From Paramacrobiotus metropolitanus (lineage: Eukaryota > Tardigrada > Eutardigrada > Parachela > Macrobiotidae), in the NCBI RefSeq assembly GCF_019649055.1, contig NW_026570488.1:1-64000 (forward strand): a stretch of 64,000 bases of DNA. The letters run 5' to 3'. Position 1 is the stretch's first letter, and the number at the start of each line of letters is the position of its first letter. Made by a program: the position numbers and the translations under genes. The notes beneath the pieces are model-generated. The model searched no databases. It was given only the letters and a program-made list of their open reading frames with translations, and was not told where the DNA came from. Shown here in pieces: positions 12,039-23,094 of this stretch.

Positions 12039-12477
12039 TGTAACAGGCAAGCGCGAGGAGATCACGAGTGATGCTTTATTGTACAAATAAAGAAACAATG
12101 CTGCGTAATAGCAGGGAATGCGAGAACAAAGCACTGATGGCTAAACAAGCAAGTGATTGCTAGAAAAGCTCTTGAGCGTTCGCCAAGCGTGAAAGAAGCA
12201 ACTGGCGGCAAGCACGTGCTGTGTGCCATCAGCTGTGTGATGATGCGCAGACTGGACTCAATCCAACGCGAGCGTATGAACGCTGAGTCATACTGCGAGA
12301 GAGGAACGAGAGAGCAAGTGTGGCTCAGTGTATGCGCTGCGTATATCCGCTTCAGCGGATATGAGTGCAGTGCAGCAGCACACGTACGTACAGCGAGAGA
12401 GGCGATAACGGCAAGCATGAGTGCAAGTACGTCCAGTGTGGACCGTACGCACCAGGCGCAGTCGTACGCCTCTGACA
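12039..12477 (-). repeat. 3' LTR of the element
   Basis: 439 bp, starting TGTAACAGGCAAGCGCG on the + strand and ending CTCTGACA. The target duplication ACAC lies at 12035-12038. The hairpin with stem ATATCCGC and loop TTCA is at 12343-12362. Confidence 0.95.
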
Positions 12478-15355
12478 TGCCTCTGGCGGGAACTGAGCTC
12501 CTGCGAAGGATGCTCCGACTCAGTACCGCACCAGTACCGCACAACTCTCCAGTCGGACCCAATGGGGTCGCTGGTACGCGTCCTCTAGCAGTGGGAGTCC
12601 GTCTACGACCGTCCTTCTTCACTTCCAGACCCATGAGTGGAAACCACTCACGGCCGAAAATCCGGAAGCCGCCTGGGCGTTTCTGTTGACCGGTGATGCT
12701 TCTGTTGGCTGGCTTCTTGCTTCTGTTGGCAGCGGAGAACAATGTGAAAGAGAAATGTAATGAAAGTTGTATACAGCGCGAAAGAAAGTATGAAATAAAG
12801 TTTAATCACAATTCCAGTGAGCAAAAGGGGTTGCAAAACAGATCTGTTAAAGAGATCGAGCTAGAAAAATACAATTCCGTTTGTTAGGAGAAATGCTAAT
12901 AAAAAAAATTCAAAATCTGTCCGGGGGTCCTATTCCGACTAGGATGACGTCCACGGGGCAATTGAGTCTCCACGGGGTCTCCTGTCCACTTTCATCCGGT
13001 AAGGCTGGGTCCGGGGCATCGGTTCCCGGGTTACCCGTCGTAACCGGTTACATTCGCCGAGGTCGGATAAGCACGGTTAAACACTTACTTCCGACTCGTA
13101 TCCGTCCATCAGGGATAGAGAGGCACTGTTGTGGTTGCAAATGCCGAAGCATCCTCTCTGAATGGGGAATAGGACCGAGGTCGGTTTGACCAAGGTCGGC
13201 CTACCGGTAAGTCGATCGGCGGCTGGGGAAAATTCGGCTATGTTCCGAATTGCTAAAATCCAAGTCGGAAAAAGCTGTATGTAAGTCATGCGGCCTGTGT
13301 GGTCGTCATGTACAGCGGTTCCGTTCAAAAGTGGTCGGTTACAACCGTTCAATCTGCTACCACGAGCCTGGTTTTAAGGTAATCCGAGTCGAACTGGCTC
13401 GAAGGTCCGATCGGAAATGATGGGTTTCTTCAACGGGAGTGTCAAGTCGACTTTCGTTCGAGGTCGGCTTTCCCATCCGTTGGTGGTCGACTAGGGTTAA
13501 CCTGCGATAACATGCCCATGTGGGGCTAAACAAGTTCCTTCAGGTCGAATTCGTCCACCGCAGGCAGCTGTCGATCTTCTTCCGTCGTGTTGACTGGAGT
13601 TCCGACTTCCGACTTGTAGTCGGTTATGGTCGACTTCGGAAGGTCGGATGGACTGTGTTTCCATCCGTCCAAAGGCGAAGTTCTTCCGTTAAGAAGTCGA
13701 TTCCCGACTTCTACATGCCTTTGCCGACTTGTTGTAGTATCCTTCCGACTTCTGTTCAGTCACTTCCGACCTTCGTTTGAGATCGGCTATATACTTGTTG
13801 AAGGAGTTCTGTGCATTCGGCTACAGTTGGCCGGGTCCTTGGTGTCGGGACATCCTTCGGTCAGTTCAGACTGGCAGAAGGATGTTCGGCAGCACAACTC
13901 CGTTCCTTCTGTGATGTCTGACATGAACTCCAGGTCGGATCCGAGCTACTGTTGAGGTCGGCCAATCCGAGTAACTTGCTTCTAGGTCGCCGATTCCTGT
14001 GAGGTAAAAGTTCCTTGGCATCTGTTGGCCGTTTGACTGGCGTTTCATCATGCACTGCGCTCGCTGACAACGCTAAGGGTCTTTGTGGCCCCGGTTGACA
14101 AGACGAGCTCTTTGGCTTAAACTTCATGCACATGCAAGTCCCTGAGGTCGTCAGATCCAATTCTTCCGTTCTGTTTTGCCGCGAACCTGTGACGCCTAGC
14201 CGCTTCTGTTGGGGGTAGGCGACTCACGTCCACGGGGAAATTTTTCTTTGCCGCTGACGAAGACCGACTGGCCGGTACTGTTGCGGGCAGGTGGTCAACG
14301 TCATCGGGGTTTGTTAAGGGGGTGCAGGCCGAGTGTTCTAACTCGGTCTGCCTAGGATGTTCCATTGAAGACATGGGGAAGCAGGTCGCGGCGGAGTCGT
14401 TGGTACACCAGTATCCAAATCACCGTCGCTGTTCCTCTTCAGGGAATGGCAGCACGTTCGAAGACGCGCGTAGTCGTGGTCACCGGTGAATCGGCTGGTT
14501 TACCCGATGTCGCCCGGGGGAGACTGCGGTTGATCTCCAGGTACAGGGCCTGTAGGTCTGGATTCAAACGGAGAATCCGGTTGAATTGCCACGTGGCTAC
14601 TGCCTGCTTCCGTCCGTTCTCCATAGTCGACTTCTGTTGGCCGCTATGGTCGACCTGTGTGGTCGGCCGTAATATCGATTTCCCGTTAGTCGATCTGGCT
14701 ATCGTTACCAAAGCCGGCTTGTGTAGTCAGCTTGCCCAACCGGCCTATGTGGTCGGCTGATGCGGTGATGTCCGCGATGTCTCTGAGTTATGAGTAAAGT
14801 ACAGAGTCGCCCTTTGTGGTCGGCTCAAGTACTTGGTTGAATCCGATTCGGCCGAAGGATTTCCGCGTTCTACAATGGTGAAGGCTGCTCGGCTACCCGG
14901 TTCCGAAGTTGGCCACGGGTGCTTGGCAAACATGGCGTGAAACGCGCGCAGTCACGTGTTGCGCGCCATGTTAGCGTAATCCTCTCAGTCTATGCTCCGG
15001 AGTCGGTTGGCCGGAGTAATCTCCATGTAACGCGGATTCGGGCTTCTGTTGGCTCCGACGGTCGCAGAACGTGGTTGCGATCTGCTATATTAGCAGATGT
15101 GGTTGCGATCTGCAAATGCCGTGCTGAGGAACTGAGGTCGGTTTGCTCATTTCGTTCCAGGGGATTCCTTGAGGGACGTACCGGTACGGTGAAAGAACCG
15201 ATATACCAGGTCTGACCACGCGTTTCCGGGTCCGACCAAGGAATCCGGCTGACTTGTGTAGTCAGCGTTCTGGCAAAGTCATCGTTGACGTCCGCTGTAT
15301 ACATGGTTAGTCGGTTTCTATGAAAAGAACTAAAGAAGAGTATCCATTCCGCTAA
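12478..15355 (-). other. Long 3' non-coding region of the LTR element
   Basis: Only short chance frames are present. The region is dominated by words such as GTGTGGTCGG, TTCTGTTGG and AGGTCGG that form perfect or decayed hairpins. An example is stem GCTGACT with loop TGTGT at 15248-15266. No clear polypurine tract was found next to the 3' LTR. Confidence 0.6.
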
Positions 15356-15432
15356 GTCGTTTCTCGACGGTGCTGTTTCTCAGCTAGACTGTTTCTCAGT
15401 CAGGTCGGTTCTCGACCATGCCGGTTCTCGGC
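15356..15432. repeat. Cluster of five mini-hairpins with a constant loop
   Basis: Five consecutive perfect stems have loop TTTCT or GTTCT: GTCG (15356-15368), GCTG (15372-15384), GACTG (15387-15401), GGTCG (15403-15417) and GCCG (15420-15432). The stems differ, but both arms of each stem match. A sixth of this class, stem AACCG, lies at 17707-17721, and a seventh, stem GGTCG, at 28917-28931. Confidence 0.95.
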
Positions 15433-15447
15433 GTTAAATCCCCGTAG

Positions 15448-17649
15448 TTATTCCGAATGGGGGATCGAGTTCCAGTGTGGGAACTCGACCTTAACTGAGT
15501 GGAACTTCGACGGTTTATCGCCGCCGAAGTAATCTGCTTCTTCATCGTCGTCCGGGCCAGGTCGGTTATGTGGCCGTATATTCGGGTCCCTAGGTTTGCA
15601 AGTCGCCGGGCCGCTCCGTTGAGACGTCTCATCGGTCTCATCTGTTTCCTGGCCTGGGCGCTCCGCCCTACCCTTCTTCGATTCCCTGGCCGCCTGTTTT
15701 TGGAGGCGCAGCGCATACGGTCGTGCGCCGGGTGCTATGTCGTCCGACATCCAAGGTTCGTAGGGCGACGAGTTGAATCCGCTAGGCAAAGTCTTCCTTT
15801 CTCGGTACCAGCTGATAAATCTGGTCGCGTCGTCGCTGAGATCTATGTGATCCTCACGAAAGGCATACTTTGTCGCATACCGTTCGTGGGTGTACAGCAA
15901 GTCGCGCATCCAGACAGCCAGGATAACACTTCTCATCGGTGTGCCAAGTTGGGCTACGAGGGTCTCCACAGCCGCTGGTATCATTTCGTTCTGGTACAAT
16001 CCGTACAAAGTATAGTGGCAAAAGTAGTTGCCAAGTCGGGCTGCGAAAATTAATCGCACAAATGCCGTAACTCCGTCCTGGGCCATGTCAACTTCTCCTT
16101 CTGGGAGGTGCTGGGTTAAGTCCAGTGCTGCCCGAGCCGCGGTGATTACGAAGGCTGGGTGGGCGTCCGTGATGACGAACTGGGCAATACTCTCCAACTC
16201 GTCATGGGAGTATTCCCGAGCTCCTAGTTGGCTCGCGCGTATTCCGTCCGGGCTGTACAGCGGCACGTTCAGTAAAACCGGATCAGTCATCGACGGTAGC
16301 GCATTCGATCTGGTGTATGGGTGTTCAACATTCGGCGCTGTGTGCGCGTTCATGTTGAAGTCGGATCGCCACTGATGCTGCTCGAACAGCGTCTGATATC
16401 CGGATCGGACGAGGAATTGACGAAGGTTTTCTACCATCCGCCAAATTTGTGGTCGGTTCCGTTCCTCGTAATTCATGACATTCATGATGTGGTTCGTCCG
16501 TTCTGTAGGGTGTAGCATGACGACCTCGATTCCTTGTTGTCGAGCGCGGTCATAACGAGGATCTTCTCGGATCGGCACTTCCACTTGTGGCAGTTGTGCC
16601 ATCTGGTCGGCTACATCCACATCCATTTGCTCTGGTTGAGCTGCTGGTTCAGCTTGGACTTTGGCGGCCGGTTCCACTTGTTGAGCTTCCGGCTGCTGTT
16701 CGGGTGGGAAGAAGTTGCGTTTCGACTTATTTGTTAAGTCGACCGTAAGTCCGATTCCCGTTTCTCCGGATCCAGTCCGTTTTCCTGGTGGAGCTCTGGT
16801 TGGCTCTTTTCCGGCTTGTCGGATTACGGCTCGTTGCTCTTCGATTCTGTCTCGAAGATCAACCGGGCCGATCCTATGTCGGAGATCATGTCCCGCAAGG
16901 TTTTTGCTGGGTCGGCGCTGTTGCTGTTGAGCTGTCGGTTGAGTCCCAGTTCCTTGTTGGGGAATCTGCTGAGGAACAGTTGGACGAGTTTGTGTGACTA
17001 CTGGCGTTGCCCTGTGTGGGATTGCCATCAACTGTTCCTGTGTTGCCGGTGTGAGAGTGACTGGCTGTTGAGTTCCGTCCGGCATGTTCATCGTCATCGT
17101 TATAGATGCGCCAGTCATCGGTCGGTTCGGATCTCCAACAAAGACATCACGTATGGTGGGGATCAACTCTCCGGCTGTCGGGGGACCCTGTGTGGGTGTC
17201 TGTACCCGAATCTTTATCTCCGGTTCGTAGTCGGTAGGTGGTGGATGGACTCGCATTGTGGCGATCTTCCTATCGACCTTCTTGATCTTCTTCTGGTCGT
17301 CGAGTTGACGCTGCAGGTCCAGCATCTGACAATACTCGAACAGTCTATTGGTTAGAACTGGTGGTCGAGTTTCTTCCCATCCCGGGTCGCGAGCTCGTTG
17401 TCGCTGGATTGTGGCCAGATTATCCTGTTCGTAAGACTCCAGTTGATTGATCAGGTATTCTCTGCCGGCCAGATACCGGTATGCGCTCAAGTTGCCAGCG
17501 ACCACGTTAAGGTAAATTGCCGCCGCCTGAGCTCGGTGTTGCGGTCCGGTGCCGGTAACTCGTTCGTTTGTGAAGGAAACAATGCATAAAGCACAGGGCA
17601 ATCTGTTGTTGTCCCTCGTCGCATTATCCATGCACTGTTGGCAGTCCAC
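15448..17649 (-). CDS. Extra 733-codon ORF of the LTR element, function unknown
   Basis: The ORF lies downstream of RNase H, where integrase or an env-type gene would be expected. The N-terminus has a cysteine cluster (MDCQQCMDNATRD...LPCALC) that might bind zinc. The middle is Gln/Pro/Thr-rich and disordered. The C-terminal half is compact and helical (DLTQHLPEGEVDMAQ, AVWMRDLLYTHERYA), and the end is acidic. No signal peptide, membrane segment, H2C2 or DDE motif is seen, so neither an envelope nor an integrase is supported. Codon use and hairpin content match the rest of the element. Confidence 0.75.
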   Translation of the reverse strand: MDCQQCMDNATRDNNRLPCALCIVSFTNERVTGTGPQHRAQAAAIYLNVVAGNLSAYRYLAGREYLINQLESYEQDNLATIQRQRARDPGWEETRPPVLTNRLFEYCQMLDLQRQLDDQKKIKKVDRKIATMRVHPPPTDYEPEIKIRVQTPTQGPPTAGELIPTIRDVFVGDPNRPMTGASITMTMNMPDGTQQPVTLTPATQEQLMAIPHRATPVVTQTRPTVPQQIPQQGTGTQPTAQQQQRRPSKNLAGHDLRHRIGPVDLRDRIEEQRAVIRQAGKEPTRAPPGKRTGSGETGIGLTVDLTNKSKRNFFPPEQQPEAQQVEPAAKVQAEPAAQPEQMDVDVADQMAQLPQVEVPIREDPRYDRARQQGIEVVMLHPTERTNHIMNVMNYEERNRPQIWRMVENLRQFLVRSGYQTLFEQHQWRSDFNMNAHTAPNVEHPYTRSNALPSMTDPVLLNVPLYSPDGIRASQLGAREYSHDELESIAQFVITDAHPAFVITAARAALDLTQHLPEGEVDMAQDGVTAFVRLIFAARLGNYFCHYTLYGLYQNEMIPAAVETLVAQLGTPMRSVILAVWMRDLLYTHERYATKYAFREDHIDLSDDATRFISWYRERKTLPSGFNSSPYEPWMSDDIAPGARPYALRLQKQAARESKKGRAERPGQETDETDETSQRSGPATCKPRDPNIRPHNRPGPDDDEEADYFGGDKPSKFHSVKVEFPHWNSIPHSE

Positions 17650-17969
17650 CGTAAAGGCTTCCGTTCGAGGCTGTTCCGTACGAGTCTGTCAAAACAAAAG
17701 TCAGCAAACCGTTTCTCGGTTGCACCCTATAGTTTACACCCTATGATTACTACGGTCGGGCCAGGTTGGTTCTCGAACTGGTCCAAGACGCCTTTGTGGT
17801 CGTCTAATGAGGTAGGTTGACTTCTGTTGGTCGATGACGCCTATGTGGTGTCGTCGATGGATGCGGTCATTATGCCACCTCCGACGTGTTCTACGTCCCC
17901 TCATTCCCGTGTGGGTACTTCTGGCGACTAGAGCCGACTCGCTTGGTGCGAGTCGGCCAACTCGGTCGG

Positions 17970-20280
17970 TTATGCCGAGGTCGGTCGTTTCTTCGGTAAG
18001 TGTCCGTATCGGTGGGTGTGATCCGTTCTTACGGTGAATGGTCCGTGGTCGATGAAGTGCTTAAATTTCTGCACCGCCCATACCACGGCCAAGCATTCCC
18101 ATTCGGTAACTCCGTAGTTGAGTTCCGGTCCACGTAGGACTCGACTGGCGTAGGCGATTGGATGATCGTCTTGTGAGATCACCGCGCCAAGTCCGGCTCC
18201 GCTTGCGTCACATTCGATGACGGTCTTTTTAGTCGGGTCGAACTTTGCCAGTACAGGTGCTTCTGTTAGCGCCTTCTTAATATCGTTGAACTCAGCCGTG
18301 TGGGCTTCCGTCCAATCGAGTTTGATGTTTTTATCCTTCCGTAGGAGCTCGTACATTTTCGACGTCTTTTGGGCGTATCTTCGGATGAATTTGCGATAGT
18401 AGTTGGCCAGTCCGAGGAACGACCTAAGTTGCCGTTCACTTCTCGGGCAGCTTTGTTCTGCAATACAGGCCACTTTCTCATCGTCGGTCTGGACTCCGTT
18501 CTTGCTAAAGACGTGTCCGAGGAACAGCAGTCTGTCCGTTCCGATCTCACATTTGGAGGGTTTGACCGTAAATCCAGCATCGCGGAGGCATTCGAGAGTT
18601 GCTCGGAAAGCCTCGAGGAAGTCTTCGAAAGTTTTGCCGAAGAAGATAATGTCGTCGATGTAGGCGAACACACCTTTCTTCCGAGCAGATGCTGTGATTT
18701 TATCCATATGCATTTGGAAAGTCGCTGGTCCGTTGCAGACTCCAAACGGCATACGGTTAAATCGCCACATGCCTTCGGGTGTAACGAAGGTCGTGTAGTC
18801 TTTGGATTGTTCGTCCATTGGAATTTGCCAGAAACCGGACTGACAGTCTACTTTGCCGTAATATTCCATTCCGGCACATCGGTCCAGTAGCTCGTCCGGG
18901 TTCGGTAGTGGGTAGTTGTTTTTCTTCGTGACGGCATTCAACTTGATATAGTTGATGCAGAAGCGTGTTCCTACCGTGCCGTCTCCGTTCCGTTTCGCGG
19001 CTAAGACGACAGGGAAGCTCCATGCAGCCGATGACGGTTCGATGACTCCTTGGTCGAGCATCTCTTGCACGTGTTTTTGGATGAATTCACGTCCATTCCA
19101 GCTTGTCCTGGTGGGGTTCATCTTGATCGGCTGCGCCCCTTGGACATCAATGGTATGTGTTACCCCTTTGACGTCTCCATAGGGTTTCTTCGAGGTCGGA
19201 AATACGGTCCGGTAATCCCATGCAACTGCCTTCAGTTTGGCTAGTTGCTCGTCGGTTAAGTTTTTTACCGAAGTTCATGGAGTCGATGATTCTTCGTCGC
19301 TCCTCCTGGGATTCCGCGTCTTCCTGCTCGGCTTCAGCCGTGTTGACTCGTGCCTCTTCGACTTTCTGGTCGTCCGTCATCATAGTGAATGCTTCAGCTT
19401 GGCCCATCTGTGCATCTTTGCGTAGGGTGACTTCGCGATGGGTGTGGTTAGCCACCATGACGGTGAATCGTTTCCCGTCATGTTTGGTTACGCCGTCCAT
19501 GAACTCGATTCCGTCTCGTTTGGGGTCGTATTCACCGAGGTACATCAGTTTTTGGTCCTTGGATACCGGTACGTCCAGGACGACTTCTACAATGGCTACG
19601 GCTCGAGGGATGAGTTTGACTTTCCGTTGAGATCGAACTCCTGTTGCCTCGAAAATTTCGAACTCGGGTTTTGGCTTCACTTCCCGTGTGTGGGGCCAGG
19701 TCTTCGCCACTCTGTGTGGGAGTTTCCATTCAACAAATTCATTGTTGATTTCTGGTTCGAAAACATCAGCGTATTGCATGTGGCCAAGTCGTACACCCTT
19801 CTTCAGCACCTTCGTTTGGTTAGTCGTGTTCTGAATGTTTATCCAGGCCGTGTCGTTTGTCGGTCGGATGTCGATCCTGGCTTCAATTGGCCGAATAGGT
19901 CGGACTACCCGTTGTAGGGTAGAGAAGTAAATTGGTCTTCTCGGGTCCATTGGTTTGGCCGTCCGTATCTTGATCGAACATGTTGACCATGGTGGAAGAG
20001 AGACTCGTTCGCTGTTGAAGACGACTTGTCGGTCTAGCGCTTTCGTCTCTACATATGGATCGAGCTTTAGGTGGTGGACTTCTGGGCATTTGTTGTCCAA
20101 GTCCGGCTCTTCGATCGTTGTTACTTTGGCGACTCGTGCCTTCCATGTGTTGAAATGCTCCGACTTCTGTTGGTCGGTTAAGTTAGCCAAGGTCGGTTGT
20201 TCGGTTGACAACTGCTGGACGACTATAGTTGGAGGTCGGAAATCGTCTTCCTCCGGTTTAAATCCTCCGAATTCAAACAA
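17970..20280 (-). CDS. pol: Reverse transcriptase and RNase H region of the LTR element
   Basis: The upstream block ends in a linker, and the downstream block holds a typical Ty3/gypsy RT. Visible motifs are QGVIEPSSAAWSFPVV, DCQSGFWQIPMD, MPFGVCNGPATFQ and the catalytic FAYIDDI, followed by FLGLANYYRKFI. RNase H follows, with IECDASGAGLGAVI, ELNYGVTEWECLAVV and VRTDH. These copy the element RNA into DNA. An integrase would normally come next, but none was recognised. Confidence 0.9.
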
Positions 20281-20453
20281 AGCCTTAAGTTGGTCGAGTT
20301 CCTCCTGTTGTTCGGAGTCGACCGGCTTAGGTTGTTCGGTTTGTTCCGGTTGCTTGAATATAAATTCTGTGTGAACTATAGTCCGGAGTGCCGTGGTTAG
20401 TCGGACATCGTAGGTCGGTTCTTCGTCCTCCGATGATGAATCATCCGAGTCGT

Positions 20454-22730
20454 TTATGCTCGGTTTGTCCGTCTTACAGTGTCGGACTGACGGATCGAAT
20501 TCTTCGTCGTCTTCTTCCTCGGATTCTTCCGAAGGTCGGTTATCGGTGTCGGTCGGTAGTCGGTTTCCGCCGAGTCACTCGTACTCTGTATGTCCGAGTC
20601 GTCCGACTGGTAATCTTCATTTTCGACGGTTGTTCCGTCTTCCTGTCTGACTTGCGGTGTGTTACCTACTTCGACCTGTGTGGTCGGTTCAGCTTGGTCG
20701 GCTTGCTCCGTCGTTTGGGTAGGTCGACTTACTCCGTCCTGATTCTCAAGGTCGGTTAGTTGTGAGCCTATGTCGCTCAACCATTGGATGCGCGTCTGTT
20801 GAGGCTTCCGAAAGCGGTCTACCTTCCGTTCCTGTTGCGGAGGTGACGGTGACGACGGTCTGTCGTCCGACCAAGTTAAGTCATGATGAGCCTTTATGGC
20901 CCGTACCACTCCGTCAATGTTGTCCTTGCAGATGGTACACTGGTAAGATTTATCAGTTTCCTCCAGGATTACGTCGTCCTGGGGTTTCGCCGGGCTACTC
21001 ACGAAGTGCACCGTGGTCAGAGTATGCTCCTCTATTGGCGGTAATGGGTCGGGTACGTGTCGCGTTATAGCGATGTCCTCGCCGTACCGTTGCAAAAATG
21101 CAGTCGTTGACGATTCCCCGTGCAACTGACCTTGCTGCATATAGGCGAAAAGTTGAAAGCCTAGTTCCTGGCAGGGCATTTCCAAAGGCCGTGGGACGGG
21201 AAGTCCGTATTCCATGTACTGTCGATGGATCGGAATTCGTTCGTCCTCCCATTCCCATGCTTCGTCCTCTATGTCGTTCATGAGGGCGATTACGGGTTCA
21301 CACGTTTGTTGTGCGTCCCGTATTTGCTCGTACGTTACCGCTCCATTCTGTCGCAGAGTGGTCACCATCTCCAACGTCCGTTGGTCGAGAAAGTGTCGAG
21401 CTCCCGAGAACCAAGTTCGGTACCTTTGTTGCACCTCTTCTAAGTTCCGAGCATCCGCTTCAGCGGATGTCTCTGGTATCGGGATAGACTTCAGTACTGT
21501 CTTGGCCGGTCGTAGTGTGCCGGTGTTTTTCCGTCCTTCGTACGCTTCAATGGCGTTGTGCAGCTTAAGTTCCTCGAGCAGAGTCCGGTTGTTATTCCGG
21601 CAGTCACGGCAAATTCGCGAAGGGTCCGACGGGTGATCAATCCGACTTATCCTTGCTTCACTTGGTAACTCGCCCGATGCCTCTGGTATCGGGATAGACT
21701 GCACTACCGTCGTTCCTACCGGTTGTTCCGTAGTAGGGATCGGTGTTAAGACGAAGGTGAACTTCGAATGCAGGTAGTCACATCCGAGCAGTACTGGAAT
21801 GTCCGCTTCAGTCGGCTGGACGTGAAATGTATGGTGGCTAGTAAAGCCCTGCATTGTTACAGGTGCAGTTCAGCAGTGAGACACCATAAAGGCGACTTGT
21901 CCGCCTACACCAAGTATTTTGGTTTAATGTCCGAGGGGTTGCATCGTTAAACCGTTCCTCTCGCAAAACCGTTGTTCGATGAGCGAAGTCTCCGCTCCGG
22001 TATCCAACATCGCCAGTGTGGGCGTGGATCCGACTTGGATTTCGTGTGTCCAAGCTCGAACTGCCTTCGGTTTCTAATGTGTTCCTTTCTCGAATGTCAC
22101 TTCCCGCACCGTTGGTTTGATGGGAATTAGTGACACCGGTCCGTGGTCGGCTGGCTGTTGAGTTGAACCTTGTGTAAGTTCGACTCCGACTTCTCCCGCT
22201 TCCTGTACCTCGGGTCGGTTAGCTACTCCGTCCTCCGGTAGTTTGGCGGTTCCGAACCGTTGTGCCTGAGCCAATATCCTTTCTTCGATTGAGTCGTCTG
22301 TTGGTCTCAATTTCGACCACATGTAGTCGATGTTGAGGAATGTTCGAGAACTGGCTATCGTTCTGGCTGGTCGCTCTTTTGGCTGGAAGAGGTCCGCTTC
22401 TCCCGGCCGAGAGTAAACGGGTACCTGTGCTTCCAATGGGACTGTTTCCCATTCTTCGACTTCTCCTTCCGATTCTTCGGTGGGGTCGATGGCTGCCATT
22501 GTCGCAGCGTATCTATCCGTTGCGCGTTCGGATGATACAATGGGGAAGTTTCTGTTGCCCCTGTGCGTGAATCGGCGTCCCGGTCCTCCGCGTCTTGGGC
22601 CTCGTCTGGGCGGCTCGGTTGAGTTTATCCTCACCGGCAATCCGGTCCAACTTCCGTGGCCGGGCCGTACTACGTCACTTTGTGTGACGGACGGCGCAAT
22701 CGCATTGTTTGCGCTGCTTAGGTCGGGCAA
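20454..22730 (-). CDS. Protease-containing region of the LTR element
   Basis: A retropepsin-type active-site motif (LDTGAET) is readable near 22000, and a protease C-terminal type motif (IPVLLGCDYLHSKF) follows downstream. The remainder is an acidic, low-complexity linker toward the reverse transcriptase. The region is divided between reading blocks. Confidence 0.65.
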
Positions 22731-23094
22731 TTCTTGCGTTCCGACCTCCGACGTTCCAGCGCCAAGTTGATGCGCTGGGTCGGTTGCCTAGAGTACTTGT
22801 TGTATTCCGGGCCAGGCTTCGACGGTGCCGTTGTTGACATACACGCCGAGCCGGGCAGCTAGCTTCCGAGCTGCCTCTACCTCCTTTGTGGAGGTCGACA
22901 TCGCTTTCGCGAAGTCGTCTATTGAACTATTTTAGTTCAATCCGAGTAGTTGGAGGATGGCTCTATCTGTTGAGTGCCCTCCTCGACCGTTATGGGGAAA
23001 TCCAGTTCGTTCCGGTAAGTGAGCGGTTGGTTAGTCGGGTTATCCTTGTCCGGTGGTTCGGTCGGATGTTGGAGGTCGAATGAGTCACCGGAGC

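Noticed and set aside
15448-17649. Third ORF of the LTR element as an envelope gene
   Set aside because: No signal peptide, no membrane segment and no glycoprotein-like cysteine pattern.
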